Assembly: GCF_000264905.1 (NCBI RefSeq)
Contig: NW_006763133.1
Location: 2,242,329 to 2,306,328, forward strand
Source of the DNA: Stereum hirsutum FP-91666 SS1
Lineage: Eukaryota; Basidiomycota; Agaricomycetes; Russulales; Stereaceae
Direction of reading: 5' to 3'
Length of the DNA: 64,000 nt
Below are positions 24,640 through 34,950 of this stretch, piece after piece. Under the pieces are notes generated by a model. That model saw nothing but the letters and a program-made list of their open reading frames with translations, did not search any database and was not told where the DNA came from. The position numbers and the translations under genes are program-made. Numbering within the stretch: the first letter of the stretch is position 1; every line of letters begins with the position of its first letter.

Positions 24640-25626
24640 TTACTTGGAGGAACCGAATCGACCTCGGCGAGATCCACAGCAGGCGCACATACCGGCGCAG
24701 GCTCCAAAGACTGCTAGTAGAAGAGCGATGAGAGCTCCGAGAACCATCCACACCTTTTGAGACGGGCGGGATGATAAAAAAGAGAACAGGAGAAGTACTG
24801 TCAGACAGAAAGGCTTGGGTTTGAAATAAAATAAAAGGGAGAGGCACGCACTGCGTCACCCCACTGGACGGTGAGGGCTCCATCGGTGGCGTCTTTGATT
24901 TTGCCGTGCACGACAGAGACCAAGACGCAATCGACGATGAAGATGATGAGCGTGAGGAGTGTGGCGAGCAGGGTGAGCACCATGGTCACCATGGAGATTA
25001 GTGCGCCGCGACCTTCCCGGGGGCGAATGCACATGAATAACGCGGGCAGCAACGCAAAAAAGACGAGGCCGCAGGCTAGGGCGAGTATTAGATAAAAGAT
25101 ACAAAACGATGACCACACAGCGCAGCCATACCGATAGGGTGCAGTACGAGCACAGCAGTCAATGCGTGAGATATGGTATCTTCCAGCCCATCAATACCGC
25201 TGCGAAGATGATTTTACATGAGCTGGAAAGAAAGGGTCGAAGACGACGAAAGGAACATACAGGAGTGACGACAAAGTGCTGTCGAAGGTATAGCCTAGTT
25301 TTGTCTGCGAGCACTGAGCAGCAGTTCCGCTTGTCGAGAAACCCACAACGCTGGTTGACGAAACAGGAACGTCCGGAATGATCAAGCTCCGCGGAGATAA
25401 ACCAATTGAAAAGGTTAACGTACGATACGTCGACAGCAGAAACGCAGTATCCCCATAGACCGAAATGGACGTCGGCGCTGGCTCCGGAGTTGAGCAAACT
25501 GCTTGAGACGTTCGCAGTGACCCCAAAGAACCAGAGGGTCTTGATGATCGGGACCGAGAGTGAAACAAAAAGCAAGAGCAGAAAAGCAGAGAATAGGAGG
25601 AAGGGGGTGAGCAAGGCGGGCCACAT
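24640..25626 (-). CDS. PalI/Rim9-Sur7 family four-span membrane protein
   Basis: Five exons (25424-25626, 25261-25350, 25132-25199, 24852-25075, 24640-24753) give about 232 residues. The first membrane span MWPALLTPFLLFSAFLLLLF is followed by the extracellular motif VHFGLWGYCVS and, after splicing, CSQTKLGYTFDS, the G-x-x-G-Y-C and C-x-x-x-x-x-G-Y signature of the SUR7/PalI family. Three further spans follow: ACGLVFFALLPALFMCI, MVTMVLTLLATLLTLIIFIV and VWMVLGALIALLLAVFGAC. A short Cys/Arg cytosolic end (CACCGSRRGRFGSSK) closes the protein. PalI/Rim9 members assist ambient-pH signalling at the plasma membrane; Sur7 members sit in eisosomes. The sequence does not decide between them. The stop is TAA right after GSSK; an alternative splice there could extend the tail. 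Confidence 0.85.
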
Positions 25627-26741
25627 GTCGAGATGCTAGAGGTTTGAGCAGAGAATGAGCGCAGGGATGGTTATAAGTCGAGCTGAGGAGCTATGACGCG
25701 CAGCGTCGGGGTCGTGTAGCACCAACGAGGCAGGTGGTTGTAGGATATATGAGTGGAGTAAGAATAGGCACGCGACTGTGGCTCCTTAATAGCTTTTCAG
25801 GGTAGCAGCCACAGGGAACAATACAGGTAGAATGAAGCATCGCAGCAGTCATGTAGATGCCTGAGAGAGAACAAGGAAGTGGTTGTTGTTGTTGAAGACA
25901 AAAGCAGTCCGGAGAGGGACTGTCGCCCGGGTTCAGGCCTTCAGCGTGGCGCGCAAGATCGCCTAGGAACCGAGGGGTCGGCGAATGCGATCGGTTTCGA
26001 CGGGAAATCAGAGTTGAAATTGTTTCTATGGAAGTGGGGTTTCTAAATCGAATATTCGGTGTTCTCATCTGCTTGGCATCGTTCGCCCTCGCGTCCGGAC
26101 GGTTGTCGTGTGCAGCGGGCAAGCCTGGGGAGGTCGCAGAGGGCGAGATAGGATGGTGGTCGGGGCAAAGAAGAGACGAGGCCAGATGCAGCGAGCGCAA
26201 GACGGCTAACAGCGCGTGATGGTCTGATGACACCGACGTGATACGGCGATTTGGAATTGATGGGACGCAGGCTCGCAACGTCTACCGTTTCAGACGACGT
26301 GACTGTTGTACTCAAGTGGCTGAGAATATATGCGAGGGGGTCCGTGCGCATTTGGGAGAGGCCTCCGGGCGAGCCTGGGCTTTTGCTGGGGGACGGGCAA
26401 CGGGAAAGGGCGCGGGACTTGTGGGAAGAAGAAGCGAGGAAGGACCTTGTTTTGGGCATAACTTAGGCGGCGCGCGTGGCAATTCTTTGTTTGGCGAGCC
26501 AAACAGCAATAAGAACCCGCGTACTCTCGCCGCCTCTCTTCCCTATCTCTCTCTCTCTCCTCTCCCTCTCACCGTCGTCTCTCTCCTCCTCCTCTTCCCC
26601 ACCTTCTTTGTTCTAATACCCATTCCCGTAAGCATTTCTACATCTTATCCTCCTTTTTCTTCTCTGTTTGCCTCGTCGCTCACCCTTTGTTCCCCCCTTT
26701 TTTTCGTCTTCTTTTTGCCAGCTCAATTTTCAGTCGCCGTA
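25627..26741. other. Divergent intergenic region with pyrimidine-rich promoter
   Basis: About 1.1 kb between the PalI gene and the Ala/Glu/Pro-rich gene. Bases about 26525-26735 are strongly C/T-rich on the plus strand, a common feature just upstream of highly expressed fungal genes. Overlapping open frames on both strands were judged non-coding. Confidence 0.55.
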
Positions 26742-27975
26742 ATGTCTGCCCCCGCTGAGACCACTGCTGCCCCCGTCGAGGAGGTTAAGCCCACTGAGAC
26801 TCCTGCACCCGCCGCTGAGGAGACTCCCGCTGCCCCTGCCGCCGAGGAGGCCCCCAAGGCTGAGGAGGCCGCCGCCGCCGAACCCGTATGTTCTCTTCTC
26901 AACCCTCCACGTGAGCACTCGCTGACTTCTTTCACAGGAAGCCCCCAAGGCCGAGACTGCTGAGGTACGGTTTTTTCATCAATACGTTTCTTCTGCTCGA
27001 CTCAAGTCCTGCTGCACAGCCCGTTGCTGAGCCCGCTGCTGAGGCTACCCCTGCTGCCGAGGCCGCCACTGAGGCGGCCCCCGCCGAGGAGACCAAGGCT
27101 GACGAGGCTAAGCCCGTGCGTTGTCTCCTCAATTCCTTGCTGACGTTTTTCTAATCCTTTCACTCTCAAAGGCTGAAGGCGAGACTCCCGCTGAGACCAA
27201 GGAGGAGAAGCCCAAGAGCCCCAGCCTCTTGGCCAAGCTCCTTGCGCCCTTCAAGAACGAGAAGGCTAAGGTTGACAAGAAGGTTAAGGCCCCGAAGAGC
27301 CCTAAGAAAGAGAAGAAGAAGGAGGAATCCGAGGTACGATCCTTCCAAGCTCTCAAATTCGCTCCGGCCTGGCTCATAAAATTACTTCAGTCCGCTCCTG
27401 CCCCTGCCGCTGAGGAGCCTGCCAAGACCGAGGAGACTCCCGCCGCCCCCGCCACTGAGGCCCCTGCTGAGGAGACCACTGAGCCTGCCGCAGAGCCAGT
27501 GAAGGAGACGTATGTGACTCGTTCTATCTCTGCGACCTGTGACCGATAGCTGACTTTCGGATCTTGTTAGCGAGACTCCGGCTGCCGCCGAGGCTGCTCC
27601 TACAGAGCCCGCTGCCGAGCCCGCCGCTGAGGGCGAGGCTCCCAAGGAGGAGGTTGTAAGTGACTTCGTGTCGTGTATCGTAGTAAATACAGTTGCTAAT
27701 AGTGCCCGTAGAAGGAGGAGAAGAAGGAGGAGAAGAAGCCCGCGAAGGTCAGCCGTCGTCTGTCGGCCCGCGTCGGTGAATTCTTCAAGCCCAAGCCCAA
27801 GACGGAGACCTCCACCCCCGCCAAGGTGGATGAGAACCCTCCCAAGATTGAGGAGCCCGCCCCCATTGCTCCCCTCGAGAACCCCGCCACAGAGGAGGCT
27901 GCTCCTGCTCCAGCTGCTGAAGAGCCCAAGTCCGAAGCTCCCGCTGCTGCCCCTGTCGTTGCCGCCGCAGCATAA
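26742..27975 (+). CDS. Ala/Glu/Pro-rich protein with basic amphipathic modules, unknown
   Basis: Roughly 330 residues in about eight short exons, beginning MSAPAETTAAPVEE. Most of the protein is low-complexity Ala-Glu-Pro-Thr (for example AAEETPAAPAAEEAPKAEE) and is certainly disordered. Two short basic, amphipathic segments interrupt it: SPSLLAKLLAPFKNEKAKV in the middle and KVSRRLSARVGEFFKPKPK towards the C-terminus. Both could form membrane- or partner-binding helices. The codon choice is strongly biased to GCC/GCT, GAG and CCC, which with the pyrimidine-rich promoter suggests high expression. I recognise no characterised family. Intron positions follow the coding frame and standard sites, but individual joins are less certain because the sequence is repetitive. 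Confidence 0.78.
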
Positions 27976-28527
27976 TTTCCTTGTTTCGCTCTCCGGCTTT
28001 CTGTACGACTGTTAACGAGCTTTCCCCTCTCATCTCTCTTATTTACCCTTGGTTACATGTTGCCGTCCTTTACCCATTTCTTATCACACGTCTCGGATAG
28101 CATTTCCTCCTTCTCGTGTCATTTTTATGCCTTTGATTCTCTCCTTATTCTACGTCTGGATCAGAGGGATTCTCGTCCTGGTTACCCAGCTACATTGACG
28201 ATTACTCATTACGACCACCTCTCCTCCATGTGTCGGCTTGCCTAATTGCGATCCCATGGTCTCTTCTATACCCACCTTCTTTCATTCATTGGATCGCTTT
28301 CGCACTTCGCTTTTCGCTATCTTTCTATAGTCAAATGCGATTTTCATCTGCCTCTCCATTTGGCACACTATCCATTCTGTGCACACGACCTCTGAAGACG
28401 CGCGAAGATCGACTAAGTTTGAGAGCTTGATGACGTTGATCGGTCGAGTCAGAAAACCCTCGCGCTCGAACGGGACAATGAAGGTGCTACATCTCGCTCT
28501 CGACTCGTTTACCCTGGTATACGCACA
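27976..28527. other. Intergenic region before eIF2B epsilon
   Basis: About 550 bases of 3' flank and promoter, C/T-rich near its left end. Nothing recognised. Confidence 0.45.
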
Positions 28528-31500
28528 ATGCCTCCTAAAAACTCTGGGAAAGAAAAGCTCGTCGAAGACGAGGATGAAGTCCTACAGGCCGTGATACTAG
28601 CAGACAGCTTCGACAAGCGATTCAAGCCGCTCACCGCGAGCCGACCAAGGGTGAGCAGCCTCGAAGCTTCGCTCGTACAGGACTTTTAGCTTGAATCGGT
28701 TTATAGTGTCTACTACCTATCTGCAATGCACCTTTGCTCGACTGGACGCTCGAAAGTCTTGCTCTTGCTGGAGTGCAGGAAGTTTTCGTCATCTGCCGTT
28801 CGTTCGCGGATGAAGTACAAGAGGCCATAAAGTGCGTCTATTCTACCTTTTATTTCTGCTGGCCTCAAACTGACCTCCATCTTAATCTTGTTTCCTTTTC
28901 CCTCTATCGTTCTGTTCGTTCGCGTCCCTCATCCACCAGGAAATCGAAATGGTCACATCCGAGCTCTGGGATGAAAATCGTGCCCATCATCACGGCCAAG
29001 GAGACGTTCTCGCCCGGGGACGCGATGCGCGACATCTACACGCATGGAATCATCACGAGCGACTTCGTGCTCGTGTTTGGCGATCTGGTGAGCAATGTGC
29101 GGATAGATGAGGTGGTGAAGGTGCATAAGGAGAGAAGGAAGACGAATAAGGATATGATTATGACGATGGTGGTGAAGGAGGGAGGGGTGAGGCATCGGAC
29201 GAAGTGCGTTCTCTTCTACTTTTCGTTTTCTTGTTCGCTGTGTTTGGGACTTGCTGAGATGGTGGTGTTTTGGAATTGTTAGGTCGAGAGGAGACTCGGC
29301 GGTCTTCGTTCTGGACGCTGATACGTCAGAGTGTCTGCATTACGAACCTATGGCGGGATATCCACCCAAGCACATCGCTCACATACCGAGGGAGATACTC
29401 GAAGAGCACTCAAATATTGAGATTCGGAACGATTTCATTGACTGTTCTATCGATGTCTGCTCCGTCGAGGTACGTCGTACCAACCCCCTGTCCTGTCTTC
29501 AGAGTGCCACCCAGTGGCGGAACATCAGCTCATACTTGGTATGGTATCCTAGGTCCCTTCGTTGTTTCAGGATAACTTCGACTATGGCGATATTCGACGT
29601 GATTTCGTCTATGGCGTGCTTTCTTCGGATCTTCTCATGAAGAACATCTACTGTTATGTCGCGAAGGAGGGATATGCTGCCCGAGTGAAAGATACGAAGA
29701 GTTATGATGCCGTCAGGTTCGTCCAGTTCTAGCTACGCTCTATATTTCGTATAACTATCGCTGATACTTCGCATAGTAAGGACATCCTTTCCCGTTGGAC
29801 GTTCCCTTTGGTTCCAGATGACAATCATCCTGGAAAGCATCTCTACGAACATCTACGCGGCAACAGGTACATGCCCAAGGACATCTCTGTCGTACTGTCC
29901 CGGTCAGTACTTCCCCGTCCAATCCGTCCCAAAGCCTGTTTCCTTATTCTCTCATCTTCGCCCACCGTACGACAACAGAACGTGCAAAGTCGGGAACAAC
30001 ACTCTCATCGGCCCCTCCACCCAAGTCTTCGCCGGCGCGCAAATCACCGCATCCTCCCTCGGCGCCAACTGCTCCATAGGCGCAAACACCATCATCCGCA
30101 ACTCGTACCTCTTCGACGGCGTCGTCGTCGGAGCGAACTGTATCATCGACTGTAGCATCATTGGGGCCGGGGTCGAGATCGGGGAGAGCAGTCGGGTGGC
30201 GAGGGGGTCGCTTGTGGCGGATGGGGTGAGGCTTGGGCCGGCGGCGAGGTTGGCTAAGTTTGAGAGGGTGTCGAGGAGGAGACATGTTGAGGAGAAGGGC
30301 GGGGAGGAGGCGGATGATGAGGATGAAGATGAAGATGAGGAGGAGGAGGAAGAGGAAGAGGATAGCGACGACGATTCAGAGATTGAGGAAGCTCGTGAAA
30401 GTGAGATATTGGTTCTACATTGTTTGTATGGGCGCTTTATACTGATTCTGTGCGCTGTGCCCCTCGCTAGATCAAGTCACGCTCGCTGCAGGTCTCAGGA
30501 CGAACTCCAACGGGTTTGTCTGGCCAAGAAAATCAGCACAAGGAGAAGACGAGGAGGTGGACGAGCTAGAGTCGTTCAATAACCAACGACTGGTGAGACT
30601 AGGCAAGTCAACCTCCCCATGCTTTCAAGGCATACTCGAGACTAACTTGTCTTCGCATTATCAGGCGACAGTCACTCTGACCTCGATCTCTCCGACCCCG
30701 GGTCCATCACATCCTCAGACGAATCCGACGCTTCCGAGGACTCTCTCCACCTCGGACACGCATCCCCATCCTCCTCAAGCACCTCTCTAGCCACCAACCT
30801 CGCAGCCGCGGCCGTCTCCGCCGGTGCCCAAGCCGCCGAACACGAATTCCAATCCGAAGTCCGTCAGTCGCTCGAGCGTGCGTTCACGGAGGGCCACTCG
30901 GTCGACAACGCGGCCGTCGAACTCAAGACGCTCCGGATGGCGAGTAACGTGCCTCTGACGAAGGTCCGCGGGGCGGTCATTGGGAGTGTCGTGGAGAAGA
31001 TCGCGATCGTGGATGGGGCTGTAGAGCAGCGTGGGGAGATTAAGCGCTGGATGGATAGGTGGGGAGAACTCATCAATAAGATTGGTGGTATGGACGGCGT
31101 CGAGACCGTTGAGTTGCTACAGGTTCGTGTGCCCTCGGCTATCAGTTGTGGTTCGTTGGATATGCCGTTAACATGGTTAACCTTATGCACAGGCACATTG
31201 TGCTGCCTCGGAGCGCATGCCACTATTCGGGCAGATTCTGGCGGCGATGTATCAAAATGACGTGGTGGACGAAGACGATATTCGGGAGTGGCATGCGAAG
31301 CCAGCGTCGAAGGGAGAGGGTCTCAAGGAAGGCGAAGTCCTTGAGAATTTCAAGAAATTGTGGATCGTCGGCGCACGCATGATCCATCAATTCGATGAGC
31401 AAGAGAGTGACGAGGACGAAGACTCGGAGGAAGGAAGCGATGAAGAGGGAGAGGAAGTTGAGGGGCAGCCTGCCTCTGCGAGCACCACAACTCAGCACCA

Positions 31501-31603
31501 AAATGAGGAAGATGATGAGAGTGAAGGAGAGGAAGAATCAGAGGAAGAGGATGATGACGATGATGAAGACGAAGATGAAGATGAAGACGAAGATAACGAA
31601 TAA
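28528..31603 (+). CDS. GCD6: Translation initiation factor eIF2B epsilon (Gcd6)
   Basis: The catalytic subunit of the guanine-nucleotide exchange factor for eIF2, a cytosolic control point of translation. The start MPPKNSGKEKLVEDEDEVL leads into the nucleotidyltransferase-like domain (QAVILADSFDKRFKPLT, CNAPLLDWTLESLALAGVQE, VLVFGDLVSNVRIDEV). The left-handed beta helix follows: CKVGNNTLIGPSTQVF, CSIGANTIIRNSYLFDGV and CIIDCSIIGAGVEIG. An acidic linker precedes the C-terminal HEAT-like W2 domain (LTKVRGAVIGSVVEKIAIVD, MPLFGQILAAMYQNDVVDE, WIVGARMIHQF), where exchange activity resides. A very long Asp/Glu tail of about 60 residues ends the protein and is longer than usual. About nine introns. 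Yeast Gcd6 has 712 residues, a similar size. Confidence 0.96.
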
Positions 31604-32357
31604 ATTCATATGTATGCATCAATACCTTTGATTTCAACTGTATGTTGTAGAAACACTTCACTGCTTTGTTGTAATTCGTCATAGATTTTGCGTTTGTCTT
31701 ACAGCGATTTGCAGAATCGTGGTCGTACCCGTTTTTTCTTTCGGTGGAGCAGTCGGACCTTCTTGAAGCAACCGACTCCCATTCTGACGTGAGCGCCAAG
31801 TTCAGCGTCCTCCAGCGGCGGCGCCACAATATACAACAGAGGTGCATTCCACGGAGGACTATCCCTCAAATATTGGGCAAATCAACGTGAAAACGCCGTC
31901 GACCTCGTAGGAGACCCAGTAGTATCATATTAAGTGACACTTTTGATGATAGGCCACCTGAAGGCCTACAATCCCCAAACAATCCTGCTGTGGCCCAATT
32001 AGTGGCGGCTCCATCGGAAGGGTCGGGAGCGGCTTCATGTGGAGCAGAGCTTCTCTGCCAGAAATCGAACAGCGACTACGATTCTGCAAACAGCTGTAAT
32101 TCTCGCTCTCCGTTGCTTGCTGTACCACAAGGGTGCAAATAAGGTTGTGCTTGAAGGTAGCTGTCACGCGGTCTTTTCCCAGCCAACAGAAGAGCAATAA
32201 AAAGGTCCAGATGGGTATAGGACGGATTGCAGTCAACAACTAAACATAAACAGGCAAATAGGGGTGGCTAAATGTACAGCACAAGGTTCGGTCGTAGAAA
32301 TGGAGTAACGGTCATAAGATACGAAGAGGTCCGGAAGGCGTAACAGGTAGGACAGCC
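31604..32357. other. Convergent intergenic region: GCD6 / PMP3
   Basis: About 750 bases between two convergent genes, so mostly 3' flanks. No gene or repeat recognised. Confidence 0.45.
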
Positions 32358-32918
32358 CTAATACTTGAGAATGATGTAGAGTGCTGTACAGGGCAGTAAT
32401 AAGTCAGTTTCGAGGCATTGTGCGCGAAGACAAGAAACGAACCGTGAATGATTCCGGGACTGCATACCGCGAGGAGGTACGAAGAGACGAGGAAAGGAGG
32501 TCAGCTTTCTGTGAGTAGTGAGTACAGTTCGTGAGACATACATGTAACCAAGAATGGTCTAAAAGGGGAAAATACGTCAGCCAAGAGATTAGAAAACATG
32601 CTTGAATGACGAGGCGTACCAGGAGGATGTTGATAAGCTGTTGAGATTTGAGACGGTCTGTAAGCTCCCATGTCTCTACAGTTTGAACCAGATGCACTCA
32701 CGAAGTCAGCATTGCAGCCGCGCTCCAAGAACACTCCGAGAGGAGGCAGGAAGATGGCAAGGCTAAACGAAGAGAAAACTCGTCGTCAAGAGACTGCCAA
32801 GAACTGAAAAAAGCGGAAAAACGAACAGAATCTAAGGGAAAACGGATGTCAGCCTGGAATGCATGCAGAAAAAAAGAGAGAAACAAACCTTGCAGATGTC
32901 AGAAGCAGTGAAAGCCAT
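32358..32918 (-). CDS. PMP3: Plasma membrane proteolipid 3 (Pmp3), seven exons
   Basis: A 57-residue two-span membrane protein that keeps plasma-membrane potential and salt tolerance. The exons, in reading order, are 32889-32918, 32827-32831, 32702-32762, 32620-32637, 32542-32558, 32443-32459 and 32358-32383. They total 174 bases, exactly 57 codons plus stop. The product opens MAFTASDICKILLAIFLPPL, continues GVFLERGCNADF and ends PGIIHALYIILKY, a textbook Pmp3. The 5-base second exon (ATTCT) is inferred: joining exon 1 directly to exon 3 breaks frame, while inserting it restores the expected Ile-Leu-Leu. The flanking introns are then 57 and 64 bases, normal for this genome. All sites are GT-AG. 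The start is the only ATG upstream. Confidence 0.93.
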
Positions 32919-33879
32919 TTGTGTAGATGGTGGTGAGGGGTAAGAGTGAAGCGTGAACGTGCGCGTCAAAATCGACTTTATAGCCTCGCTTCAGTGTTCG
33001 GTGCGATGATGTAATCCTCCGTGACGCCATAGCGGCAAGGCCTGGAAAGGCACGCTGACGTCGGCGGTGCACTTTTGTGGAATCAACACCGCTCCGCAAC
33101 CACAGCTTTCGAGTCACACAATTCCCTGAACCTTCCGTACGACCCATCCAACGCTCCGACGGCCTCACCGCCTACAACAGCTCACAAAAAAATATAGATA
33201 AAATACGGAATATTCGTCTGCTCCAAAATGCAATATTTTCCACATCCTTTTACAGGCCGCGAATGGGGGGCCTTCGCGACTGCGCGCTAGAGGCATCGCC
33301 TTAGGTCAATTATTTAACTCGTCGCGGACCGCGTTGATACCGTTACCGCTGCACTGGCGACGGTGGGCTCTTGCCGAAGTGTGTGAAGAAAGAATGATTA
33401 TCCACAGTTCGAACCTACAGTGACGCATCGCACCTAACCTACGTTCTTGAGAGCTCTCTGAGGTGGATAGCAGTGGGTTTGTGTACTCCATAGCGCGATG
33501 TAGGCTCGTATTTATTCTGTCATAGTTATCGTCATCTGACAGCATATCTGGCCTTATCAGTACTGGTCATTGTATCACTGCACTCAGCGGGCTGATCCTC
33601 CTGAGATCAAAGTCTTGCCAGTTGACCGCAGCTGCACAGGGTTAGTGTCCCTATCTGTGAGTGCGAGAACATAAGCACAGGTAATCGATGGGGCCCAGAG
33701 CTGACTCGGACGCCACCATTTTTACTAGATTGGTACAGCGGGGTCGCGACTGACGATCTACATTTCTCGTCAGAGAAACATATCGTTTCTGTCGACGGAC
33801 CGACTTACACTGTATTTCGTAAGTGATTGATGCCTGTTCATCAATATTAAAGTTCACCGTGACTTCACTATTAGCAGCC
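32919..33879. other. Divergent intergenic region: PMP3 / BNA7
   Basis: About 960 bases holding both promoters. A TATA box for PMP3 is seen at 32977. No gene is supported in the rest. Confidence 0.5.
32977..32982 (-). promoter_or_regulatory. TATA box (TATAAA on the minus strand) of PMP3
   Basis: The minus strand reads GGCTATAAAGTC about 60 bases upstream of the PMP3 start codon, a normal distance for a short 5' untranslated region. Confidence 0.5.
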
Positions 33880-34833
33880 ATGGCCACGAAAACATACTTG
33901 AATCTGCCATATCAGACCTCAAGCATCCCCGGAAAGCCACGGGATACCTTCCATGAGTTCGATATTTATATTCCGGAGTCCGGTGCACCTCGGAAAGGCG
34001 AAATACCTCCCCTTATTTGTTTTGTCCACGGTGGCGCTTGGCGTTCGTGAGTGCTACATCCATGGAGGAATGAAAGTTCGAGCTCCGCGTCTTAACGATT
34101 GCCCTTCTTCAGCGAAGATAAAGCGGACCACGCCGTTCTCGCGCACAACCTCGTCGCTCGGACAGGATATCCAGTCGTCCTGCCGAACTATCGACTCACA
34201 CCAAGACAACCCTCTGCTGAGGAGCCGACGCTGCTGCACCCCGCTCACGCAGAAGATATCCTCGCCTTTCTCACCTTCCTTTTGACCTGGAGCGGTCCAG
34301 AGGGATACGACTCTGCGCCTTACGACCCGACTCGCCTGTATCTCATAGGTCACAGTTGCAGCGCGCACATGCTCGCGTCCATCGTCCTCGACTCTGCAAC
34401 ACCATCGTTGACACCTACCGCCCAACTGCTCAAATCTATACAGGGTGTTATCATGTCGGAGGGCATCTATGATCTCGACATCCTGTTGCAGTCGTTCCCC
34501 GACTACCGGCAGATGTTCGTCGCCGACGCATTTGAGGATCGTGGGTCGTACGAGCAGTTCTCAGTAGCGAAGATGAAGGAGAGAGAATGTGGCGGTCTAA
34601 TCCGATGGTTGATCATCCATTCGACGGGGGATACGCTGGTCGACTTGGTCCAGAGTCAGGTGATGTTCGATCACCTGTCGCTGTTTGTAGACAAGGGAAC
34701 AGCCGTTCGATCGAAGGTGTCGAAGAACTGGGAAGAGCTCGATGGAGATCATAACGAGATCCTGGCAGAAGGGAAATATGCGCGTATAGTCGGTGATTTC
34801 ATTCTCGCCGATGGGGATGTGTCAATATTCTAG
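33880..34833 (+). CDS. BNA7: Kynurenine formamidase (arylformamidase, Bna7)
   Basis: Hydrolyses N-formylkynurenine to kynurenine, step two of tryptophan breakdown to NAD. Two exons (33880-34046, 34113-34833) join in frame to give 295 residues of alpha/beta-hydrolase fold. The oxyanion motif is ICFVHGGAWRS, followed by GYPVVLPNYRLTP. The nucleophile elbow is YLIGHSCSAHML with the catalytic Ser, a likely Asp lies in STGDTLVD and the His in DGDHNEIL. The HGGAW motif and G-H-S-x-x-A-H elbow match Bna7-type formamidases. The family has many close esterase relatives, so the assignment leans partly on its two neighbours, which encode the next two enzymes of the pathway. It is convergent with BNA5, with 117 bases between stops. 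Confidence 0.82.
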
Positions 34834-34950
34834 CACGATAATCGAGTGGCAGAAGACGAACGAAAGGCTACATATTGTCAAATAATTGTGTCATTGTACA
34901 GGACTTCTACAACGTGGGCTTGAGACATCGTAATGGAACAGCCGTGGGGA

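Noticed and set aside
25691..26278. 195-codon minus-strand open frame upstream of the Ala/Glu/Pro-rich gene
   Set aside because: No domain or splicing support; overlaps other frames in a promoter region.
26520..26735. Pyrimidine tract considered as a repeat element
   Set aside because: It is an irregular C/T bias typical of strong fungal promoters and leaders, not a repeated unit.
33390..33425. GTTCGAA sequence resembling a tRNA T-loop
   Set aside because: No flanking stem, no D-arm or anticodon arm could be folded around it.
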